64,000 bases of DNA, from assembly GCF_006636215.1 (NCBI RefSeq), contig NZ_VIFM01000013.1, positions 1-64,000 on the forward strand. Direction: 5' to 3'. Shown here piece by piece: positions 9,529-16,624 of the stretch (position 1 is the first letter of the stretch; each line of letters begins with the position of its first letter). The DNA comes from Myxococcus llanfairpwllgwyngyllgogerychwyrndrobwllllantysiliogogogochensis (GTDB lineage: Bacteria > Myxococcota > Myxococcia > Myxococcales > Myxococcaceae). The notes beneath the pieces are model-generated. The model was not told the DNA's origin and made no database searches. It saw only the letters and a program-made list of their open reading frames with translations. The translations under genes and the position numbers were made by a program.

Positions 9529-10337
9529 GGCAGAATTCCCCAGCGAGGAAGGACTCGTGCGGCAGGGGCACCCAAGGCTTCCTCATAAATCGCCTTCTGA
9601 GTCAATTCTTCGTATTCGTGGCCTACGGGGTACTCGCTCCACGGTGTCACGTTCGTTGCGATGCAGGGAAACTTGAAGTCGTAGATGGCATGGGCGCTGA
9701 GTGGATCTCCGTTGTGGATGACGAGATCGGGAACCAGTGTTCCCTTCAGCTCATTGCCGCAGCCCGATTTGAGGAGACCGCGAGCTTCTTCCTCGCTGAC
9801 CATCGCGAGAGCCCTGCGTGATCTGTCGTAACGGTAGCGCTGCTCGCGGCTGAAGCCTCCTGGGATGATTTTCTCCAGCGCCGCTTCACTACAATCGAGT
9901 GCCACGCGATGCATGAGGCACCCGAGCTGCATGGCCAGGGTCATGCGGCGGTTGGATGCTTCGTCGATGCGCGACTCATTGCACTCGTTGCGAGTGGGGG
10001 CCCGACCTCCCCGGTGTTCGAGAAGCACGGAAGAGCGAGCCTGGTCCGCGCACTCCTTGAGGCGCTCCTCGATGAGCGCCTGAGTGGCGGAGTCGAGCAC
10101 GCGAATCGCGGCGGCGGCGGTCCGGGTGGCGGAGGCCATGGCCTGAATCGGCCGGACAGGAGGGACGACCGTTTCCTCACCAGCGATGCGCGCGCACAGC
10201 TCCGGCCGCTGTCGGCAACTGTTGGATGCCGAGTCGAACTCGTAGCGCCCTGTCGACGTGCGCTCAGGCGTGCCCGCGCAGGCCGCGAGCGGCAGCGCCC
10301 AGGCCCACATCCTTCGCCGTCGTCGGGATCGCTCCAT
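9525..10337 (-). CDS. Lipoprotein toxin candidate (SitA-like) with PD-(D/E)XK-like C-terminus
   Basis: The 270-residue product starts MERSRRRRRMWAWALPLAAC: a basic n-region, a short hydrophobic core and a LAAC lipobox (Cys20). Residue +2 is Ala, consistent with outer-membrane sorting. The C-terminal 80 residues contain VPDLVIHNGD followed about 13 residues later by AIYDFKF, which matches the P-D...D-x-K pattern of restriction-endonuclease-fold nucleases. The ATG at 10337 has a strong AGGAGG Shine-Dalgarno. Coupling to a DUF3396 immunity gene supports a toxin role. In Myxococcus, SitA lipoprotein toxins are passed between cells by outer-membrane exchange; assigning this gene to that group is inference. 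It could instead be a housekeeping lipoprotein. Confidence 0.6.
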   Translation of the reverse strand: MERSRRRRRMWAWALPLAACAGTPERTSTGRYEFDSASNSCRQRPELCARIAGEETVVPPVRPIQAMASATRTAAAAIRVLDSATQALIEERLKECADQARSSVLLEHRGGRAPTRNECNESRIDEASNRRMTLAMQLGCLMHRVALDCSEAALEKIIPGGFSREQRYRYDRSRRALAMVSEEEARGLLKSGCGNELKGTLVPDLVIHNGDPLSAHAIYDFKFPCIATNVTPWSEYPVGHEYEELTQKAIYEEALGAPAARVLPRWGILP

Positions 10338-10425
10338 CCGTGATCCTCCTTCCTCACCCATCATGACGCGGATGACACCCACGCCCCAACGTGGGTTGCG
10401 ACCAGGGGGCAGTCACGCCATAAAC

Positions 10426-11280
10426 ATGGCGATGCTCACCGAGGTCCAGGCAGGCCCCTATACCGTCCGAGGCATCTCTGTCGGCGGCGTCTACACCTCC
10501 CTCCAGGTCCCCGAGTTGGACGTGGTGCTCGACGCGGGCATCCCCATCCGCTCCTTCGCGGGCACCGACCGCATCTTCCTCAGTCATGCCCACCCGGACC
10601 ACGCCAGCGGGCTCGGCTCTCTGATGGGCATCCGTCGGCTGCTAGGGAAGGGCGAACCTCAAGTCTTCCTCCCCGCCGAAATCGAGGCCCCCATCCGTGA
10701 GGCCCTCGGCGTGCTCACCCGCCTCCATCACACGTCCATGGATGTGCGGACCGTCCCCATGCTCCCCGGTGACGTCCAGCCGCTCGGGCAGGGGCTTCAC
10801 GTCCGCGCCTTCCGCACGCACCACCCCGTCCCTTCGCTCGGCTACCAGTTCATCCGCCGCGTCTCCAAGCTGCGCCCCGAGTTCCTCGGCCTGCCACCGC
10901 AGGAAATCGCCCAGCGTCGCAGGGCCGGCGAGAACCTCCTCACCGAGGTGGACCACCTGGAGCTGGCCTACGCCACCGACACGCTCGCCCGCGTGCTGGA
11001 GACCGAGCCGTCCCTGTTCGACTCGCGCGTCCTCATCCTCGAAGCCACCTTCGTCGACCCGAAGCGCCCCGTGCAGGACGCGAGAGACCGCGCCCACCTC
11101 CACCTCGACGAACTCATCGCCCAGGCCGATCGCTTCCACAACGAAGCCATCGTCCTCATGCACTTCAGCCAGTCACTCGGCCCACAGGAAGTGCACGCCC
11201 TGATTCGCGAGCGCCTCCCGCCCACGCTCGCCGAGCGCGTGCGTGTCTTCGCCCCAGAGTCCGGTCGTTGGTTCGGTTGA
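10426..11280 (+). CDS. Metallo-beta-lactamase-fold hydrolase, RNase Z-like
   Basis: The 284-residue protein has the metal-binding signature FLSHAHPDHASGLG (about residues 50-63). It also has a later His in AFRTHHPVPSLGYQF, an Asp in LAYATDT and a His in VLMHFSQSLG. This arrangement is that of tRNase Z/ElaC and related phosphodiesterases. It may process tRNA 3' ends or hydrolyse another phosphodiester; the short length and divergent N-terminus leave this open. The ATG at 10426 is chosen over in-frame upstream ATGs because it places the fold start (TVRGISVGG) near the N-terminus; 10432 is an alternative. It is divergent from the toxin gene (88 bases between starts). Confidence 0.78.
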   Translation: MAMLTEVQAGPYTVRGISVGGVYTSLQVPELDVVLDAGIPIRSFAGTDRIFLSHAHPDHASGLGSLMGIRRLLGKGEPQVFLPAEIEAPIREALGVLTRLHHTSMDVRTVPMLPGDVQPLGQGLHVRAFRTHHPVPSLGYQFIRRVSKLRPEFLGLPPQEIAQRRRAGENLLTEVDHLELAYATDTLARVLETEPSLFDSRVLILEATFVDPKRPVQDARDRAHLHLDELIAQADRFHNEAIVLMHFSQSLGPQEVHALIRERLPPTLAERVRVFAPESGRWFG

Positions 11281-11296
11281 GCCTCGCGTTACAAAC

Positions 11297-11890
11297 TCAG
11301 TCGGGCCTCAGTGCTTCCAGCTCCGCGAGCACCGCACGCAGCTCCGGCGCCTCCAGCGCCTTCTCCACCGACGCGAAGAACTCCGACAGGTCTCCTGCTC
11401 CCTGGTACTCGTAGACGCACGCCTGGAGGCCCATCTCCAGCCGGTCCACCTGCCGCACCAGCCGTCCCTCGAACGAGCTGCCCTGCTCGTACTCGTCCCA
11501 CAGCGCCAGGTACTCCGCGCCCCGCGGTAGCTTGCCCACGAGCTGCTCCATCGCCCGGCGCTCCATCGCGTGCTTGTCCTCGCGTCCCACTCCGTCATGG
11601 GGCGTGAGGTCGCCGACATACGCCTCGCCGAGGTCATGCAACAGGGCAATGCGCATCGCCCGCCCCGCGTCCGCTTCCGGGAAGTGACTGTCCACGATGA
11701 ACAGCGAGAGCAGCGCGACGAACAGCGAGTGCTCGGCCACGCTCTCGCATCGCTCCGGCGCAATCCCCACACGCAACCATCCCTGACGGAAGAGCTGCTT
11801 CAGGTGATTCAGCTCGAAGTACGTCTCGATGATCGGGAGCGTCTTGCGCCCTCCGAGCAGGGCGATGGGTGGCGAGCTCTTCGTCTTCAT
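11297..11890 (-). CDS. HD-domain hydrolase (YfbR/HDDC2-like)
   Basis: The 197-residue protein has the HD-superfamily metal ligands: His in SVAEHSLFVALL, the HD doublet in ALLHDLGEAYVGDLTP, and the late Asp in RLVRQVDRLEMGLQA. The E-A-Y-V-G-D-L motif after HD is typical of the YfbR/HDDC2 group, which removes phosphate from deoxynucleoside monophosphates; that activity is inferred from family. The ATG at 11890 follows a clear GGAGGG Shine-Dalgarno; the in-frame extension to 12076 is unlike the family and is rejected. It converges on the RNase Z-like gene with a 16-base gap. Confidence 0.82.
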   Translation of the reverse strand: MKTKSSPPIALLGGRKTLPIIETYFELNHLKQLFRQGWLRVGIAPERCESVAEHSLFVALLSLFIVDSHFPEADAGRAMRIALLHDLGEAYVGDLTPHDGVGREDKHAMERRAMEQLVGKLPRGAEYLALWDEYEQGSSFEGRLVRQVDRLEMGLQACVYEYQGAGDLSEFFASVEKALEAPELRAVLAELEALRPD

Positions 11891-12078
11891 GCGTCCCTCC
11901 ACGCTACACCCACGGGCCCGCGCACTCCCGTACTCCAGGTGAGGCTGAGTGGCCTCGCATGGCCCTCCCGGTGCGCATTTCAGGGGCCTGCGTGATTTCA
12001 CCCCACGACCTCGGCTAGACGGGGGACGAGGGTCGGGTCCGCGACGTTGGACACGGTCCGGAGGAGGGGGAAGCACCC

Positions 12079-14307
12079 ATGGAGTCTTCTTCTCGTCAGT
12101 GCCGAGGCGCGTCGCAGTGGCTGCTTGTGGCCGCGCTGTTCGTGAGTGTCACCGCCTGCAAGCAGGAGCCGCCCGCTCCGCCGCCAGCACCGCCCCCGCC
12201 TGTCGCCGCCGTGGAGCCGGAGGACCCTCCGTTCCCCGAGCAGGCCCTGCCGCTCCCCGCCGAGGTGGCGCAGGTCGCCGCCGAGCCCGCGAAGCCGCCC
12301 GAACCTCCCTTTACCGGAGACCTCCCCGCGCTGCGCAAGCGCGGTGTGCTGCGTGTCCTCGTGGAAGGCACCGACGAGGACTTCCTGCCGCGTCAGGGCA
12401 CGCCCCGGTCGCAGGACCGCGCGCTGCTGGAGCGCTTCGCCGAGAAGCACGGCATGTCCGTCGAGTTCCTCGCAATGGAGCGCTTCGATCAGCTCATCCC
12501 CTCGCTGCGAGAGGGGCGCGGAGATGTCATCGCCGCGGACCTGACCGTCACCCCCGAGCGCTCCAAGGACCTCGCGTTCACCCGTCCCCTGGCCCTGGTG
12601 AACGAAGTCGTCGTTGGCAAGCGGGGTGCCGCCGGACTGCCTCGCAAGCCAGAGGAACTCGCGGGCCGCGCCGTGCACGTTCGCGCCAGCTCCACCTTCG
12701 CCGCGTCGCTCGCCGCTCTCGCGAAGGAGAAGGCCTCGGGGCTCACCATCGAGCCAGTGCCCGAGAGCACCGACTCCGAGGAACTGGCCTGGAAGGTCTC
12801 GCGGGGAGAAGTCCCGCTCACCGTCGTGGACAGCCACCTGCTCGCCGCCATCGAGACGTACAACCCGGACGTGGAGGGCCTCTTTCCCATCGCGGAGAAG
12901 CGCGCCCTCGCCTGGGCCGTGCGGCCGGAGAACCCCGCGCTGCGCGGTGCCCTGGATGCCTTCCTCGTGGAGCGCGCGCTCACCGACCACAGGGAGCAGC
13001 GCTTCACGGGGGACCTCGACGCCATTCGCAAGCGCGGCGTGCTGCGGGTCCTCACTCGCAACAGCCCCGTCACGTACTTCCTCCACCGAGGCGACCAGGC
13101 GGGCTTCGACTACGAGATGGCGAAGCTCGCTGCCGCCGCGCTCAAGGTGCGGTTGGAGGTCGTGGTGCCTCCTTCGTATGAAGAACTCCTCACCTGGTTG
13201 AAGGAGGGCCGAGGAGACGTGGTCGCCGCCGCGCTCACCGTGACGCCGGAGCGTCAGCGCGAGGTGGCCTTCAGCCGCCCCTACCTCTTCGTGGACGAAG
13301 TCATCGTGCAGCGCGCGGGGGCGCCGAAGCTCGAATCCCTGGCGGCCCTGAAGGGCCAGGCTGTCCACGTCCGGCGCTCATCCAGTCACTTCGCCACGCT
13401 CAAGGACGCGTCGACCCAGCACGGCTTCACGGTCGTCGAGGCACCCGAGGACCAGGACGCCGAGACCCTCATCGACCAGGTGGCGCGCGGAGAGATTCCC
13501 TTCACCGTGACGGACAGCCACATCCTCGCCGCCGAGCGCGTGTACCGCGATGACGTGGAGGCTGGAGTGACGCTACCGGGGCAGGGGCCTCGCGCCGGCA
13601 CGGAGGGGCACCACGGCATCGCCTTCGCCGTGCGTCCGCAGAACGTGAAGCTGCGCGCCTTCCTGGATGGCTTCGTGCAGAAGACCTACCGGGGCACCGA
13701 GTACAACCTGGCCCGGCGCCGCTACTTCGAGGGCCACCGGAGCGAGGCGCCCGCGACGACGGAAGAGGCGGTCCTCACCGGTGCCATCTCTCCCTATGAC
13801 GTGCTGGTGCAATCCTACTCGCAGCGCTACGGCCTGGACTGGCGATTGATGGTGGCGCAGATGTTCCAGGAGAGCCGCTTCGACCCTCGGGCGCGAAGCT
13901 GGGTGGGCGCGCAGGGTCTCTTCCAGGTGATGCCCGGCACGGGCAAGGAGCTGGGCTTCCGGAAGCTCGAGGACCCGGAGCAGGGCATCCACGCGGGCGT
14001 GAAGTACATGCACCAGCTCATCGGCCGCATCGCTCCGGAGATTCCCTTCAAGCAGCGGCTGCGCTTCGCGCTGGCCTCCTACAACGCGGGACTGGGCCAT
14101 GTGCTGGACGCGCGGCGGCTGGCGCAGGAGCAGGGCTGGGACCCCAACCGCTGGTTCGGCAACGTGGAGAAGGCCATGCTCCTGCTGGAGAAGCCCCAGC
14201 ACTATCGCCGCGCGCGACACGGCTACTGCCGAGGCTCCGAGCCGGTGAAGTACGTCTCCGAAATCCAGACGCGCTACGGCAACTACATCGCCGTCGTGCA
14301 GCACTGA
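12079..14307 (+). CDS. Lipoprotein lytic transglycosylase with two tandem solute-binding domains (MltF-like)
   Basis: The 742-residue product has a lipobox SVTAC (Cys27), a Pro/Ala-rich spacer, then two related periplasmic solute-binding (SBP_bac_3-like) domains at about 95-305 and 318-560. Both open the same way (LPALRKRGVLRVLVEGT and LDAIRKRGVLRVLTRNSP) and contain the same VTPER core. A transglycosylase SLT domain follows from about 575 to the end, with the catalytic Glu in MVAQMFQESRFDP (about residue 598), GLFQVMPGTGKELGF and ALASYNAGLGH. E. coli MltF has one sensor domain plus SLT; here the sensor is duplicated. The expected role is peptidoglycan cleavage at the outer or inner membrane face, tuned by ligand. 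It is divergent from the HD gene (188 bases). Confidence 0.9.
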   Translation: MESSSRQCRGASQWLLVAALFVSVTACKQEPPAPPPAPPPPVAAVEPEDPPFPEQALPLPAEVAQVAAEPAKPPEPPFTGDLPALRKRGVLRVLVEGTDEDFLPRQGTPRSQDRALLERFAEKHGMSVEFLAMERFDQLIPSLREGRGDVIAADLTVTPERSKDLAFTRPLALVNEVVVGKRGAAGLPRKPEELAGRAVHVRASSTFAASLAALAKEKASGLTIEPVPESTDSEELAWKVSRGEVPLTVVDSHLLAAIETYNPDVEGLFPIAEKRALAWAVRPENPALRGALDAFLVERALTDHREQRFTGDLDAIRKRGVLRVLTRNSPVTYFLHRGDQAGFDYEMAKLAAAALKVRLEVVVPPSYEELLTWLKEGRGDVVAAALTVTPERQREVAFSRPYLFVDEVIVQRAGAPKLESLAALKGQAVHVRRSSSHFATLKDASTQHGFTVVEAPEDQDAETLIDQVARGEIPFTVTDSHILAAERVYRDDVEAGVTLPGQGPRAGTEGHHGIAFAVRPQNVKLRAFLDGFVQKTYRGTEYNLARRRYFEGHRSEAPATTEEAVLTGAISPYDVLVQSYSQRYGLDWRLMVAQMFQESRFDPRARSWVGAQGLFQVMPGTGKELGFRKLEDPEQGIHAGVKYMHQLIGRIAPEIPFKQRLRFALASYNAGLGHVLDARRLAQEQGWDPNRWFGNVEKAMLLLEKPQHYRRARHGYCRGSEPVKYVSEIQTRYGNYIAVVQH

Positions 14308-14341
14308 CGCCCCAAGCGCGGCTCGGGGTTTCAGTCGTGAC

Positions 14342-15046
14342 TCAGAGACTCACGCCCACGTACGCGGCGGCCCAGGGGCCGCTGAGCGAGACGGAGAACG
14401 TGTCGGGCTCCGAGTCCGCCACCATTCCGAAGTTCCGGGCCTGCTTCACGTACTGCGTGTAGCCCACGTTGACGCGGGTGTGGACCCAGCGGTTGAGCTG
14501 GTACTGGAGCGCCGCCGAGCCGCCTCCACCGAAGGTCCATTTCCGGACGCGACGCTGGAAGGCGCCCGAGTCGGGTTCCGGGGCCGCCGTCCCGTCAGGC
14601 TCCGTTGCGAACATGCGCCCGGAGGCGAGGCTCACCTCGGACGCCGCGCCGAAGAGACTGAGGCCCAGGAGCAGCTTGCCCGTCAGCGCGAAGCGCTTCT
14701 CGAACCCCGGCCGCACCGAGAGGACCTGCAGGTCACCCCCCGTCAGGTACCACTCCACGCCGTTGGTCCACCACCAGTCGCTCCGGTCCGAGCTCCGCAC
14801 CATGTTGAAGTGCAGCCCGCCCGCCAGGCGCATCGCGCTGGCGCGAGCCCCCAGCGTGCTCGTCCTGTCTCTCCAATCGAGCATGTAGGCCGTCGGGTGC
14901 TGCACCCGCGCCCACGAGCCCCCGAACTCCACCGAGAGCTGCGGGGGCCGTTGCGCCATGTCCGACGCGGTGCCCGGCGGTGGCGAGGAGGCCCCGGCCG
15001 TGAAGGCCGGGCCCAGGGCGAACAGCAGGCCGAACAGGGTACGCAT
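14342..15046 (-). CDS. Outer-membrane beta-barrel-like protein
   Basis: The 234-residue product has a signal peptide (MRTLFGLLFALGPAFTAGA). The rest is rich in alternating polar and aromatic strands (DRSDWWWTNGVEWYLTGG, WVHTRVNVGYTQYVK) and ends in a hydrophobic strand, WAAAYVGVSL, as outer-membrane barrels often do. I do not recognise a named family. It starts 12 bases after the DUF4139 gene upstream of it and is the last gene of a three-gene unit, so it may be an envelope partner of those proteins. It converges on the transglycosylase gene. Confidence 0.66.
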   Translation of the reverse strand: MRTLFGLLFALGPAFTAGASSPPPGTASDMAQRPPQLSVEFGGSWARVQHPTAYMLDWRDRTSTLGARASAMRLAGGLHFNMVRSSDRSDWWWTNGVEWYLTGGDLQVLSVRPGFEKRFALTGKLLLGLSLFGAASEVSLASGRMFATEPDGTAAPEPDSGAFQRRVRKWTFGGGGSAALQYQLNRWVHTRVNVGYTQYVKQARNFGMVADSEPDTFSVSLSGPWAAAYVGVSL

Positions 15047-15058
15047 GACAAACCTCCT

Positions 15059-16624
15059 CTACAGCCCCGCGACCTTCGAGGCGCTGGACACCGTATAGAC
15101 CAAGGTCAATTCCTGCTGGGAACGCGGCGCGGCCGTCACCTCGAACCGGGCGATGCCGTCCGCGCTGACCCGCGTGGGCGCTGGCTTCGTGCCGTCCTTC
15201 AGGAGATTCACCTCCACGGTCTCCACCTCGGACACGGGAATCCGTTCCTCCAGCGCCACCGACGCGGGCTGCGCGCTCATGTTGGAGAGGAACATCTTCA
15301 CGTGGTGCGTCTTCACCTTGCGCCCCGTCAGGCGGCTCGTCTCTTCCTGCAGGTCCGTCTGCCGGGCCACCCGGAGCGCATCCTCGCTGCCGAAGCCCAG
15401 TCGCACGCGCTCGCCCTTGCCCGTGAAGCGCAACTGCGAGCGGCCCACGTAGCCACTGACGCGCACCAGGTCCACGGGACCCGCGAGCAACACCGCCGGC
15501 CCCACGTTGTCGAAGCGGGCCACGCGGTGCGCCAGCGGGGACAGCTCCGGACAGACCAGCAGCTCGGAGGCCGCGGGCGCGGTGAAGTGGAACATGGGGA
15601 CGCGGTGAGGCTCACCGTCCGAGGGCACCGTGGTGCGGTGGGTCGCCGCGAGCGTCAGGGCCTCGCCGCCGTCGTCCATGCCCGGAAGGCCCTCGTCGCG
15701 CTTTCCTCCGCCACCTTCGCCGGTGGTCTGGATGACCTCCTCGCGCATGGAGACCTCCACCACCTGCTTCTCTCGCTCCGTCTTGTCGCGCAGGAAGAGC
15801 CAGTCCGTCTCCAGCCGGGGAGGGGTGGCGCCCAGTGTCGGCCGCGCCGTGGAGAACGCCAGCTCCACGTCCTTCCACTCCTCCTCCGTGCGCTGCCACA
15901 CCACCGCCTCGCACTCCAGCCGCACCGTCTGGCCCGTGCCGCTGGCGGCTTGCTCCAGCGTCGCGCGATAGGCCGGACGCCACGCCGCGCACGGCACCAG
16001 GTATGTGATGGACAGGAGCGCGGTGCCTCCCGCGGGGTGGCCCACTTCCAGCTCGGCGTGGACGTCCAGCTTCGCCTCCGCCTGCTGCGTCCCCGCCAGC
16101 GCTCGCTTCGCTTCCTCGAGCTGCCGCTGCAGCCGCTGCTCCTCGCGCAGCGCACCGCGAAGTGCCTCGTCCGCGACCTCGAGCGCCTGGCGCACGGTGT
16201 CCAGTTGCTGCTTCCATTCCTCCGCCTGCGCCTTGCCACCACCGGCCTGCTCGGAGATGGCGCGGTACACGTCCGCGTGCGCCGTGGTCAGCAGGCCCTG
16301 GCGCGTGCTCAGTCGCTCCCGGTCCGCGCGGGCCTGACGCTCCTGTCGCTCCAATTCCGCCACGCGCCGGCCCAGCTCGGTGGCGTGCTCGCGTCGGGCT
16401 TCGGGAGGCTGGGGCTTCTTCGCGCGCCGCACGCGCGCCTGGGACACGGTGCCTCCGGCAAGCTTCGCCTGGAGCGAGCGGTCCACCGCCAGCGGAGACA
16501 ACCCCGCGATGACCAGGCGCTGGGCACCTGGCACCAGGGGAACTTCACCTCGGCGCTCGACGAGCGCGCGGTCTTCCAGGACGGTGACCTTGACCACCGG
16601 CAGGGTGAGGGGCGTGCTCATCAT
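15059..16624 (-). CDS. DUF4139 (MuiA-like) protein, smaller copy
   Basis: The 521-residue product has a DUF4140-like N-terminal domain (VTVLEDRALVERRGEVPL), a central coiled coil at about 70-180 (LGRRVAELERQERQARADRE), and a DUF4139 beta-rich region that includes the conserved ITYLVPCAAWRPAYRATLE, followed by the repeated strands to the end. It has no signal peptide, so it is probably cytoplasmic. DUF4139 proteins, including MuiA (linked to mucoidy in some bacteria), have no agreed biochemical role. The start overlaps the stop of the larger paralogue by 4 nt. GGAGG lies just upstream; the next codon is also ATG (16621) and could be the true start. Confidence 0.82.
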   Translation of the reverse strand: MMSTPLTLPVVKVTVLEDRALVERRGEVPLVPGAQRLVIAGLSPLAVDRSLQAKLAGGTVSQARVRRAKKPQPPEARREHATELGRRVAELERQERQARADRERLSTRQGLLTTAHADVYRAISEQAGGGKAQAEEWKQQLDTVRQALEVADEALRGALREEQRLQRQLEEAKRALAGTQQAEAKLDVHAELEVGHPAGGTALLSITYLVPCAAWRPAYRATLEQAASGTGQTVRLECEAVVWQRTEEEWKDVELAFSTARPTLGATPPRLETDWLFLRDKTEREKQVVEVSMREEVIQTTGEGGGGKRDEGLPGMDDGGEALTLAATHRTTVPSDGEPHRVPMFHFTAPAASELLVCPELSPLAHRVARFDNVGPAVLLAGPVDLVRVSGYVGRSQLRFTGKGERVRLGFGSEDALRVARQTDLQEETSRLTGRKVKTHHVKMFLSNMSAQPASVALEERIPVSEVETVEVNLLKDGTKPAPTRVSADGIARFEVTAAPRSQQELTLVYTVSSASKVAGL

